Source: CAYWXV01 sp964462535
GTDB lineage: Bacteria > Bacteroidota > Ignavibacteria > OLB7
NCBI GenBank assembly: GCA_964462535.1
Contig: CAYWXV010000056.1
Coordinates: 1-16,958, forward strand
DNA length: 16,958 bases
Direction: 5' to 3'
Notes under the pieces: model-generated
What the model was told of the DNA's origin: nothing
Seen by the model: the letters and a program-made list of their open reading frames with translations, nothing else
Database searches by the model: none
Part shown: piece after piece, positions 7,174 through 15,900 of the stretch
Layout of the letters: the number at the start of each line of letters is the position of its first letter
Numbering within the stretch: position 1 is the stretch's first letter
Position numbers and translations under genes: made by a program

Positions 7174-9177
7174 TTAGCGCGATCGTTCGAGGGGCGTTCG
7201 CACCTCGATGAAAACCGTTCGGCAGTGGGAGCGACCTTCGGGGGTCGAGTACGGAAACCGCTCCCATTCTCCACCATGTTCTTCGTCGATGAAGATCTGA
7301 ACGTCTGCAGGAACAAGAGACCGGAAGATGCGGGCGGCATCGCGTGCCCGCTCCGCAGCAAGCGTTCGGTTGTATGAGGCATCGCCAAGGGAATCGGTGT
7401 ACCCAACGAAGCGAACACGTGCGCCCGATCCAATATTCCCTCCGCGGCAAATCGCCTCGAGTAGAGCCCGGTCGCCGGGCGTCACTTCGGGCCTATCGAA
7501 GTTGAACAGCAAGAGCGAGTAGCTCTCGACGGTCGAATCGTTTTCCTGATGGCCAAGTTGTTGTCGTGTTGATTCGTAGGCCACGTCAATAGGGGTGAAG
7601 TCGGACGCCTTCTTCTGACCGGCGTTGTCAATCACCGTGAGGCGATAGGCCAGCTGCAGCGGGTATGAGGGCATCGTGCCGCGATCGCTTCGCCATAGCC
7701 ACACGATTGAATCTGGAGGCGAGCCGTTGGATGCGATTCGCCGCCATGGGAGGCTATCGCGCTGGACGATTTCGATTGCCCACTCTCGTATCCCCGCTTC
7801 TGCGTCAACGCGTGGATAGAAGACCACGCTGGAGGGGGTGGCCACCCCCTTCGTGTGGATTCGAACGTGTGGTCCCGTGACCCTTGGATCGGAGGCGACG
7901 AGTTCCACCCTGGCGTTCTCCTGAAATCCCTCGTTGGTCACTTCGCGCGCCGGGTTCGGTGGAAGCGAACCGCCGTTCACCACAAGACGTCGCGGAGCGA
8001 CTCCCCATACATCGATCAGATATCGTTGAACAGCTTCGGCGCGGCGCATGGAGAGTCGACCGTCGCGTTCACGTCCATTCCTGTAGCCATTGATCTTCAG
8101 CGTCGCGCCTACGTTTTCGCGCATGCGCATGCCGACAAGATTGAGAATGTGATAGTAGACGTCCAGCGCCGTCCCGTTTCGAAGGAGCGAATCGTTCTTG
8201 TCGAAGAGGAGCGAGCCCTCCTTGTCGACGAGGTGGTAGCGCACCGGGATGGCGTCATTCCCTTCGTCGAAGAAGACCTGATTGAGAAGTGGAAGAACCT
8301 CGGTGGAGTCGTACTCCGTGATTTTGACCTTGACCACGGGTGGATGCGTGCGCAACGTCGCCGAAATGGCTGGGGGGGGTGGCGGCGGAGGTGGTACGAC
8401 GATCGGAGGCGTGGGGGTCGTCCACCTGATCGCGCCGCCAAAACGGAGTTGTATCGACTTCAGGTCGCCGTCACTCGTCTCGGACGTCAGTGGTATCCCG
8501 ACCATCAGCTCCGGCGAAAGCGTACCTCGACTACTGATTGGAAAGTCGTACGCAATCCCAGCGGCCGCAGCGACAACCACTCCAGCTGCGCCGAGGAGTT
8601 CCCCCTCGTTCAGAATCAGCTCCCGCCGATTGTTCGACAGGAGAAGATCGCCGGGAGATACGGCGACCTGTTGGTGCGTCGCGATGAGGGAGAGCGTGCG
8701 GTCCACATTCAGGCCGCCGAGCAGCGATAGCCGTGGGAGGAGGGGTACTTGGGCGAGCAGGTCGAGACCGAGGTCGAAGCGCGTCAGATCAAGACGTTGA
8801 TCGATGCGTCCGTCCACAACGGCCCCGTCATCGCGTGCCAACGGGAAGGCGATAGGGATGGGGTCCTGCAGGCGCGCGGTAACATGGGCGAGTAGCAGTC
8901 TTACCTGAAGACCGAGAGCATCTCCCAAAGGGAGCTCGATCAACCCGCCAGCTCGAACCACGAGACCCGAGCCGCTCTGCAGGAGACCACACTCCTCGGA
9001 AAAGCCAGGCAGGACGAGTGCTGCGTTGATACGCGTCGGGCCGACTGAGGCAGCGGCACCGAACGAGAGGCGACGCGCTGGCCGCGTCGAATCGGTTTGG
9101 GCGAAAGCGACGCAGGCCATGCTGATGAGCATGGCCTGGACGACAATCAGAGCTGTTTTGAGGAAAGCTCGACCCAC
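7174..9177 (-). CDS. Outer-membrane protein with tandem OmpA-like domains
   Basis: A predicted 667-residue outer-membrane protein tethering the envelope to peptidoglycan. Signal peptide about 1-26 (ends ACVAFA); about 35-252 alternates as an outer-membrane beta barrel; 257-270 is a polyproline linker; 290-430 is an OmpA-like domain; 431-545 looks like an Ig/FlgD-like beta domain; 553-661 is a second OmpA-like domain. The last has the canonical GYTDSLGDASYN and LAAERARDAARIF, keeping the Asp (595) and Arg (610) that bind meso-diaminopimelate in the family. In the first domain GYRNGRERDGRLSMRRAEA replaces the Asp, so binding there may be lost. The start is GTG at 9177, the only candidate giving a full signal peptide. 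It lies 93 bases after the anti-sigma gene, probably in the same operon. T9SS PorE-type and gliding OmpA proteins are relatives by fold only. Confidence 0.9.
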   Translation of the reverse strand: MGRAFLKTALIVVQAMLISMACVAFAQTDSTRPARRLSFGAAASVGPTRINAALVLPGFSEECGLLQSGSGLVVRAGGLIELPLGDALGLQVRLLLAHVTARLQDPIPIAFPLARDDGAVVDGRIDQRLDLTRFDLGLDLLAQVPLLPRLSLLGGLNVDRTLSLIATHQQVAVSPGDLLLSNNRRELILNEGELLGAAGVVVAAAAGIAYDFPISSRGTLSPELMVGIPLTSETSDGDLKSIQLRFGGAIRWTTPTPPIVVPPPPPPPPAISATLRTHPPVVKVKITEYDSTEVLPLLNQVFFDEGNDAIPVRYHLVDKEGSLLFDKNDSLLRNGTALDVYYHILNLVGMRMRENVGATLKINGYRNGRERDGRLSMRRAEAVQRYLIDVWGVAPRRLVVNGGSLPPNPAREVTNEGFQENARVELVASDPRVTGPHVRIHTKGVATPSSVVFYPRVDAEAGIREWAIEIVQRDSLPWRRIASNGSPPDSIVWLWRSDRGTMPSYPLQLAYRLTVIDNAGQKKASDFTPIDVAYESTRQQLGHQENDSTVESYSLLLFNFDRPEVTPGDRALLEAICRGGNIGSGARVRFVGYTDSLGDASYNRTLAAERARDAARIFRSLVPADVQIFIDEEHGGEWERFPYSTPEGRSHCRTVFIEVRTPLERSR

Positions 9178-9270
9178 GCAGCGACACCCGTTGTTTCGTT
9201 CAGGATTGCATCGTTTGGAAGATACGATCCGGAGAGGGGATGCCGGGAGGGAAATTCGGGGACGGAGGGG

Positions 9271-9942
9271 CTATTTGTCCTTCCCTTCCCCCTGCTGCTG
9301 ATTCGGATTTACTACGGTCGGAGGAGTTTTTGTCCGTGACGCGCCGGCCCGATCAATTCTCAAGGGATCTTCGCTGTTCGTGGACGATGTGCTGGTCGCT
9401 GCCGATCGCGTCTCGCGGGTTGGGGCCGACCTTTGAGGAGAGGACGGCTCAGAAGCCTGCTTCAACCGAGCCTCCTCTCCCAAGGTCGTTTGGGACGTCT
9501 CTTCCATACCGGGGATAACCGGAGGAGGAGACGGGACAACTGTGGGTATCTGCCGGACTGCGGGGGCGGGGCCCTCTGCGTCAGTAGATCCCTTGTCATT
9601 ATCGGAATTCACGTTCGACGTCACGATGGAGACAACGGCGAGGCCACCAAACACGGCGGCTGAAATCCCACCGACCACCTTCATGGTGAACCACGCAGTC
9701 GCTGCTCCACCCGCGATGGTCTCCGGGATAGCCATAAGCGATGCCGCAAGAACACGCCGATTCAACTTCTCGGACGGTTCCGTGGCAGCCGCATCGCTGA
9801 CCATCAGATTTGAAATACCACGATGCGTATCGTAGAGCGAACGTGCCTCCGGTGAAGAGGCGAGCATCGACTGAAGCTCTGACTCCTGTGTCGTCGAGAG
9901 CGATCCGTCGAAGTGGCCGATAATCAATTCCTCGGTAGTCAT
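9271..9942 (-). CDS. Putative single-pass anti-sigma factor
   Basis: The 223-residue protein has a small helical N-terminal cytoplasmic part (about 1-87, opening MTTEELIIGHFDGSLS, like the DG.LS.EE..E...L pattern of ECF anti-sigma domains), one membrane segment (about 88-108) and a Pro/Ser/Thr-rich periplasmic tail to residue 223. No zinc-binding HxxxCxxC motif is present. The ATG overlaps the sigma-factor stop as ATGA (9939-9942), so the two are translationally coupled; that is the main reason for the assignment. It would hold the ECF sigma factor at the membrane until an envelope signal releases it. The tail has no recognised sensor domain and ends with Gln/Gly/Lys-rich residues. Function is inferred from context and topology. 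Confidence 0.75.
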   Translation of the reverse strand: MTTEELIIGHFDGSLSTTQESELQSMLASSPEARSLYDTHRGISNLMVSDAAATEPSEKLNRRVLAASLMAIPETIAGGAATAWFTMKVVGGISAAVFGGLAVVSIVTSNVNSDNDKGSTDAEGPAPAVRQIPTVVPSPPPVIPGMEETSQTTLGEEARLKQASEPSSPQRSAPTRETRSAATSTSSTNSEDPLRIDRAGASRTKTPPTVVNPNQQQGEGKDK

Positions 9943-10496
9943 ACCTTATCCATGAAGTACGGGGCAAGCATATCGTAGAGCCGTTGCTTGGCGCGAAAGA
10001 TTCGCACCTTCACGGTTGCAAGCTTGGTGTCGGTCAGCTCCGAAATCTCCTGATAACTGAACCCGTTGTAAACTCTGAGAATGAGTGGCTCCCTCATTTC
10101 GGGGGGGAGTTGTTCAATCGCGTCCCTGAGGATCTCGAGACTTTCATCGTATTCCGTCTCGTCCTCGGTCGCATGCAATTGATCCGCGACGTCTTCAATG
10201 GGAACCTGACGTGGGGTATCCCGAATAGCGTTAAGACAGAGGTTGCGGGCGATTGCGAACAGCCATGCAGAGAAGCTCCCACCAACAAATCGAGCTCTCT
10301 TGCGCGAAACCCTTACAAAGACCTCCTGAAACAGGTCTTCGGCCCCCTCATGCGAATTCACCATACGGAGGCAGTAAGCGTAGACCCGCTTCTGGTACCG
10401 TGTATAGAGCTCGACGAACGCTCCATCCTCACCATTTTTGAAGCGTTCCATCAGCTCCTCGTCGGCAGCCGCGGAGTGGAGGGAGCGTTCGTGCAT
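9939..10496 (-). CDS. ECF-family RNA polymerase sigma factor
   Basis: A 185-residue sigma-70 family member of the ECF type, directing RNA polymerase to alternative promoters. Sigma region 2 lies about 12-93 (DEELMERFKNGEDGAFVELY, AEDLFQEVFVRV, FSAWLFAIARNLCLNAIRD) and region 4 about 125-178, with a helix-turn-helix (LPPEMREPLILRVYNGFSY, then LATVKVRIFRAKQRL). The length is normal for ECF factors. The ATG at 10496 places the first helix correctly. Upstream in-frame starts (ATG 10562, TTG 10592) would add non-conserved residues and occupy the 86-base divergent gap. The stop overlaps the anti-sigma gene. Autoregulation from the gap is likely for the family, but no clear -35/-10 pair is visible. 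Confidence 0.94.
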   Translation of the reverse strand: MHERSLHSAAADEELMERFKNGEDGAFVELYTRYQKRVYAYCLRMVNSHEGAEDLFQEVFVRVSRKRARFVGGSFSAWLFAIARNLCLNAIRDTPRQVPIEDVADQLHATEDETEYDESLEILRDAIEQLPPEMREPLILRVYNGFSYQEISELTDTKLATVKVRIFRAKQRLYDMLAPYFMDKV

Positions 10497-10582
10497 GCGT
10501 TTCAGGAACCCTTGTGTAGAGGAAAAGTTTCGCGCGGGAAATTCGTACTTTCCGCCCCACATTCCATCTTTTCCCCTCACGT
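10497..10582. promoter_or_regulatory. Divergent promoter region between ECF sigma and flhF-like genes
   Basis: These 86 bases must carry promoters for both directions if each gene is the first of its operon. A short inverted repeat GGAAA (10537-10541) and TTTCC (10549-10553), spaced by 7 bases, is the most visible symmetry, and another GGAAA lies at 10521-10525. On the minus strand GAAACTT followed after 16 bases by TTCCTGA is faintly like an ECF promoter, but transcription would then begin almost at the ATG. I do not see a strong Bacteroidota TAnnTTTG box. Confidence 0.4.
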
Positions 10583-11551
10583 ATGAACTCAACCGCGCCC
10601 CGGGAGGCGTCTCCCATCGAACACGATCTTCAGTCTGCGGCCATAGAGGCCCGCCTGGGGCGTATCGAGGAGATTCTGGGAGATCTTCACGACTGGATGC
10701 GCTCCGAACAGGTCAGTTCCCTCCCCGGCATCTATCGCCGACTCTTCTCGCACCTGGTCTCCAGCGACTTCGAGCGTCGTTACGCCGCCACAATCACCCG
10801 CTCGGTCTTTCAATCGACCGGGGGAAGCGAACCGTCGGAGGACGAGCTGAACGGCATCGCCGCACGCGAGATTTCATCCGGCCTGCAGTCGTACCCCGAG
10901 TCTCTTCCGGCGATTGAGCAGCGGTCCGACGGTGAGCGTCCCCATGTCATCTCGCTCGTGGGGGCCAGCGGCGCTGGCAAGACGACGATGATGTACAAGC
11001 TGGCGGTACGCGCCGTGCTCAATCACAGCCTCCGAGTGAAGGTCATTTCGTGTGACACCTACAAGATCGGGTCCGTCGAGGGTGTACAGACGATCGCTGA
11101 GATACTCGGCATCCCGTTCGGCATCGCGTTCGAACCGGATGAAATCGCCTCCCTGATAGACGGGTCAAGTGCTGATCTCGTGATCATCGACACGGCCGGT
11201 CGGAGCGATCGCGCGGCCCGCATCGAACTGACCTCGTTTCTCCAGGTCGCCGATTCGAATGAGACGCACCTGGTGTTGCCGGCCACCATGGGGCAGCGGG
11301 CACTTCAGGAGACAGCAGCCCTCTTCCTGGGTGAACGGCTCTCCTGCGTCAGCTTCACGAAGCTCGATGAGGCGCCTTCACTTGGCGGGATGATCTCATC
11401 CGCTCACTGGATGTCGCTTCCAATTGGATATCTGTCGACCGGCACCGGAATCCCAGACGATCTTGTCCCCGCCTCGAGCGCCCCACTAGGCGAATGGGCG
11501 ATTGAAGGCCTTTCTCTCACTCAGCACACGTCTGAGGTCCAACATGTCTAG
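10583..11551 (+). CDS. flhF: FlhF-type SRP GTPase
   Basis: The 322-residue protein has the full G-domain of the SRP GTPase family: G1 VGASGAGKTT (126-135), the FlhF-typical DTYKIGSVEGVQTIAEILGIP (about 158-178), G3 DTAGRSD (203-209), G4 TKLDEA (259-264) and a closing STGTGIPDDL (285-294). FlhF places flagella, usually at the cell pole, and works with the ATPase FlhG and polar landmark proteins (known). The N-terminal part (1-117) is short and helical, so the whole is shorter than the usual 360-500 residues. It lacks the M domain of Ffh and the N-terminal charged region of FtsY. The ATG at 10583 has no Shine-Dalgarno. The stop overlaps the next gene by 8 bases (ATGTCTAG), so an operon is near certain. 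No other flagellar gene is in the window. Confidence 0.88.
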   Translation: MNSTAPREASPIEHDLQSAAIEARLGRIEEILGDLHDWMRSEQVSSLPGIYRRLFSHLVSSDFERRYAATITRSVFQSTGGSEPSEDELNGIAAREISSGLQSYPESLPAIEQRSDGERPHVISLVGASGAGKTTMMYKLAVRAVLNHSLRVKVISCDTYKIGSVEGVQTIAEILGIPFGIAFEPDEIASLIDGSSADLVIIDTAGRSDRAARIELTSFLQVADSNETHLVLPATMGQRALQETAALFLGERLSCVSFTKLDEAPSLGGMISSAHWMSLPIGYLSTGTGIPDDLVPASSAPLGEWAIEGLSLTQHTSEVQHV

Positions 11552-12854
11552 CCTCCCGCCGTGGAGCCGTCGGTGCGCCATTCTCCTCCTCCTCGCCCCA
11601 TTCCTCTGTCGGCCGCTACACGCCACCGACATTACGGACGTTCGCTGGCAGGGAGAGGACGTGATGATTCGATTCAGTGACAGCGTCCGTTACACCACCG
11701 ACCTTGCCGAGAGCGACAGCAATCAGGTCATTCTCCGCATCTCTCCGCTCCAACTCCCTTCATCACTCGCAACCGAGTTGCAGGGCCCTGTTGGCAGGTC
11801 GCTCCTACTCACAGTCGCAGCGTCAGGGGAACTCCGAGTTACCGTACGCTCGACCGATCGCATGGGGTACGGGACCATTTGGCGCCCGTACACAAACACG
11901 CTGATCATTCACACGTTCCGCTGGAAGCAGTTGGGATACGCCGAAGAGCAATACTTCATGGGCCTTCTGGCGTTCGAACAGCAGCTCCCCGCGCAGGGAA
12001 TTGAGTTCCTTCGGCTCGCCTACGCTGCAGGCGAACGCCGCGCGGCGTCGGCCCTCGGAATCTACTATGCCCGTCACGGCGAAGAAGCGCTGGCAGCGCA
12101 ATACCTGACACAGCCGGTCGAGGCTGACGACTTTGCTGCCCTTGCGGACGTGAAGAGGGCAATGGGGGACACGCTTACCGCCTCCGATATGGAACGCTCG
12201 TTCCGCCGACTGAGCGATGGCCGGCAGGCAGGCATCCCGGCCGCGACACCGGAGCACGCGGGAGCCGGCGCTGACTCAGCGTCGACGATTGCGTCGTCCG
12301 TGGACAACTGGTTCTCCCGCGAGAACCTGCCGACGATTGCGATCATCGGGGGTGGACTACTCCTCGTCATCGTGCTCTTTGTCGTCCTGCCTCGACGTAC
12401 CAATGGCTCGTCGGGTGCCACGGCAAGGAGCGAGCGAGACGAAGGATACAACGAGATGGCGGTCAATAGAGGGGGTGATACACCCTCAACGACGGACATA
12501 GCCACGCCCGGCGACGAAAATCAGACCAATGACTCGATGAGCGACGAGGCGCTGGCCGCACAAGACGAACCCGCAACTCGCATCGTCGAAGCCGCTTCAC
12601 TGAAGACGTCGGACGCACCGTCCGATGACGCAGAGCAAAAGGCTGTAGCGGAACCCCACGATCGCAGATCGCGCCTCGCGTCGCAGGCCGAGGAGCTCCG
12701 ACGCCGTATCGATGAAGTGAGGGCGAAGAGCGACGAGGAGACGATTGAGGAGATGGACCGGGAGCCCGACCCTTCGATTGTCAGCGAAGCGCGGAGGCTC
12801 TCCCTCTCTCGGGACAGCGTCGAACTTCGGCGGCTTCTGGAGAATGCCCGCTGA
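11544..12854 (+). CDS. Bitopic membrane protein: AMIN-like/helical repeats outside, coiled-coil tail inside
   Basis: 436 residues, no firm family. Visible parts: signal peptide or signal anchor 1-27; a beta-rich periplasmic segment about 28-127 (ITDVRWQGEDVMIRFSD) reminiscent of AMIN domains; a helical TPR/Sel1-like stretch about 130-225; one membrane helix 263-283 (LLLVIVLFVVL); then an acidic, low-complexity cytoplasmic tail with a charged coiled coil about 372-405 and a short basic/helical end (EARRLSLSRDSVELRRLLE, about 415-433). The start ATG overlaps the flhF stop by 8 bases, and the extended in-frame start 42 bases earlier is rejected because it dilutes the signal peptide. Periplasmic module, one membrane pass and an acidic cytoplasmic tail resemble FimV/HubP polar landmarks, partners of FlhF, but no LysM or FimV motif is visible. 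The function is inferred only from topology and linkage. Confidence 0.85.
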   Translation: MSSLPPWSRRCAILLLLAPFLCRPLHATDITDVRWQGEDVMIRFSDSVRYTTDLAESDSNQVILRISPLQLPSSLATELQGPVGRSLLLTVAASGELRVTVRSTDRMGYGTIWRPYTNTLIIHTFRWKQLGYAEEQYFMGLLAFEQQLPAQGIEFLRLAYAAGERRAASALGIYYARHGEEALAAQYLTQPVEADDFAALADVKRAMGDTLTASDMERSFRRLSDGRQAGIPAATPEHAGAGADSASTIASSVDNWFSRENLPTIAIIGGGLLLVIVLFVVLPRRTNGSSGATARSERDEGYNEMAVNRGGDTPSTTDIATPGDENQTNDSMSDEALAAQDEPATRIVEAASLKTSDAPSDDAEQKAVAEPHDRRSRLASQAEELRRRIDEVRAKSDEETIEEMDREPDPSIVSEARRLSLSRDSVELRRLLENAR

Positions 12855-12958
12855 TGTCGACGTCGGCATTCCTATCGCTTCTCTGGACCACCGTTCTGAT
12901 GATAGGGGGCGTGCTGTTGCTGAGGATCAGAAAGGGATCACCACCCGGGCTGAAGTGA
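12854..12958 (+). CDS. Possible 34-residue single-pass membrane peptide
   Basis: The ATG at 12854 overlaps the preceding stop as TGATG, the classic coupling arrangement. The peptide opens MSTSAFLSLLWTTVLMIGGV, continues with LLLRIRKG and ends PPGLK. A hydrophobic helix spans about 5-24, followed by a positive RIRK cluster, which would orient the C-terminus inside. Its last 21 bases overlap the 3' end of the convergent metallopeptidase/barrel gene. It resembles small membrane subunits in size and layout, but I recognise no family. It could also be a chance ORF. Coupling plus a well-formed membrane helix makes it worth listing. Confidence 0.4.
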   Translation: MSTSAFLSLLWTTVLMIGGVLLLRIRKGSPPGLK

Positions 12959-15900
12959 GATACCCCAGACCCAATCCGACTTTGGCCGTTCAAACGGTTT
13001 GGCGCTGAAGACCTCGAGGACTGCATAGCCGAAGAGATTGAAGCGAGCGGCGAACCCGACGCTCGTGACCGGAACCCTGTCAAGCGATTCGGGATCGAGA
13101 GCAAGGCGGGCATTCGATCCTGGGTACCAGGCCAGTCCCCCATCGGCAAACGCTATCAGGTCGGTCGGCAGGTAGGGGAAGTTGATCAGTCCGAAATTGG
13201 CTGTCCCGAATAGCGGGAGCCGGAGTTCAGCACCACCAAGCGCCACCTTGCTCCCCAGGAGCCTGTCAAATTCCGGACACCCCGCACCACTGCATTCTAC
13301 AGTCGGATCAAACGAGTCCTGCATGTATCCGCGGACGTTCCATTCATATCCAAGAAAGAGCGGCGAGATCCGATCGCTCAGTTCGTCCGGGCCGTACCGC
13401 CCGTAGTGGTACCCGCGGAAGGCAAGTGTGAATGGCTTCAGATAGAAGTAGCGCCGGTAGTCAAGCGTCAATGTCATGAACCGGAGCGATCCAACCGTCC
13501 CCCCAACCTCCGCTCGGAAGCGCTCCCCCTTGATCGGGCCGGTGAACCCGAAGAACGAGTTATCGCCGACGTAGGCGACGTACGACTGCAGCAGGTTGAG
13601 ACCAGGGCCGAAGTCGAGATCTTCTGTGTTGTCCGCGATGATCTGTCCGTTCGAGAGGATCAGCTGCGTCTGGATGTCGCCGGTGAATGAGTATCTAGTG
13701 AAGCCCGCACCCATTTCGAACCGGCGGGTCGTCGAGAACGGATACTTCCCCACGAGCTCCACCTGATCGATGTATGTTCGCTGCGTCAATCGATCGATCG
13801 CATCAGCCGTGACGACGGTACCATTCAGATCGACATTCACTTGTCGGACCTGCACTCCACGCTGTGTAATTGGATAGTGTCCTGCGCCAACACCCCATCC
13901 CCACCGATACTTGGTGTACTCGTAGAAGACTTCGGCGCCAATGTCGGCCAACTCGCCATTGATTGAAAGTCCGAGTGCAAGCCTGTTGTACTCCAGGTAG
14001 TCACTGAAGTAGAGCGCGGTTGCCGCGGCCAGCGTCACACCATCGGCCGATGCGCTTGCGCCCAGATAGGGGATGCCGACATAGTCGAGCTTCAGCGTGG
14101 GACTGTAGTCACGCGTGGGGAACGTCGTGGAATCGGGTGTAAGTCCAGTCCTCGCATCGTTCAGATAGCTTCCGACCACGGCATCCTTTCCACTCGGTGG
14201 AGGTAGCGTTCGACCGCTCGTAAGACCCGCAGCGCTGTCGTTCATCGTGACCGCTGGTGTCGGAGCCGGTAGGAGCCGAATGGTGTACCCCCCGTCGGTG
14301 AACACAGAGAAGGCCAGCTCACCCGTATTGCGTGCGACCGACATTGCCGGTGATATCCCAGTGATCCCACTAACGCCGGTCGCGACGTTCGTGATTCGTG
14401 TCGTACGACGGTCAGCCAGATTCACCTGATAGAGATCGCTGTAGCCATCCGGATCTGCAATGACATAGAGCGACTTTCCGTCGGGGGCGTACATCGGGTT
14501 GATAGCCTTGCCGCCGATGAACGGATCCAGCTGCGTGATCGAGAGCGTGGGTAGTGCTAGAAGGGAAATCGTCGGCTCGCCGTACTTGAGTGAGGCGAAG
14601 TCGGTCACCGTCCCTCGATCGCTCACGAACGCGATCGTGTTTCCATCCGGCGAGTAGACTGGTTGCAGATCTGCGTAACGATCGTTTGTCAGCCGTTGCG
14701 ACTTCTGTTCGGCCAGATCATACAGGAAGAGATCGCTGATTCCTCCGACCGAGCCCGAGAAGACGATCTTCTTTCCATCGGGACTCCACGAGGGGTTTGA
14801 TATCGCGCCGACCGTCGGGATAGTGATGGTCATGATGATGTCCTCACGTGCCACGTCCAGGATCGCAAGACGATCGTTCCCCGATTCATACACGACAAAC
14901 GCGAAGTACTTGCCGTCGGGACTCCACGAGCCGGCAGAGTTGACATATCGCAATGCGTCGGCATGAGGGTTTGAGGATTCGCTGACGATTTTCGACAGCT
15001 TGCCGTTGCGGAGGTCAACCAGGTAGACATCGGTGGTGAAGAGATCGCGCGACGAGAGGAAGATCATCTTCGTTCCGTCGGGGCTGAGCGCGGGAGCAAC
15101 ATCCATCCTCTCCCCATCTTCCCCAAGAGCGCTCTTTCCCAGCTTTCCGGGGAGTGTCCGCGATGATGCGGCAGAGCCGAAGGATGTCTTCAGCGCTTCG
15201 CCCCAGTCCTTCGAAAGCTTCTCTTCGTTCGACGCAAGCACAATGCGGAACGCGTCGTCGAGCGTTCCATTGACGCTTGTCCGAAGCGCGTTCCGGAAGA
15301 GCTTCGGAATGATGTCGTCGCCATATCTACCGGCCAGGTAGGCCCAGATGGCCTGACCGAACCGGTAGGGGAAATAGTTCATATCGCGCGAGACGTCGTC
15401 GATCGTCGGGATCTCGTTTCGGATCACCACATCACGCATCCACATGGCGGTGTTGGCATCGTTTCGGCCGAGCGTGAGGTATTCTGCCATCCCCTCCAGG
15501 AACCAGAGTGGGAGATATGCCATCCGCTGCTCACCCTGCTGGAACGAGCGCTGGGCTATGTCATACTGGAACGCATGAACCAGCTCGTGACCGATAACGT
15601 GATCGTTGTCGGCATACGATCCGGTCAACGGGAGTACGATCCGATCCTTGATCGGCTCGGTGAATCCGCCGGTTCCCTCCCCTATCTCGCCGCCAATTGT
15701 GTACGTCTGCTGGAAGTCGCCCTGGTCGGCGTAGAGGATTATCGGCCGACGGACTGTAAACGTGTGGCCGAACAGCTTCGAGAGTCGCTGATACCAGCGT
15801 TCGGCCATCCGTCCTGCGTCCTTGGCGGCGGTCTCCATCGGCGGGTAGTAGTGGATCTCGAAGTGTGGCGTCTCCATCACTCGGAAATCGAAGTTCTCAT

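Noticed and set aside
7855..8730. 291-codon plus-strand open frame
   Set aside because: It lies antisense to the OmpA-type gene, whose domains are clearly recognisable; the translation has no motif and is Arg-rich, as expected from the reverse strand of GC-rich coding DNA.
9984..10586. 200-codon plus-strand open frame across the sigma gene
   Set aside because: It is antisense to conserved sigma regions 2 and 4, has no motif, and would fill the divergent promoter gap.
10497..10592. Longer sigma-factor forms starting at ATG 10562 or TTG 10592
   Set aside because: The added residues are not like any sigma domain, the 185-residue form already has the normal ECF length, and the TTG form would overlap the divergent flhF start.
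10583..11551. Assignment of the GTPase as FtsY or Ffh
   Set aside because: It lacks the Ffh M domain and the FtsY charged N-terminus; the DTYKIGSVEGVQTIAEILGIP block matches FlhF best.
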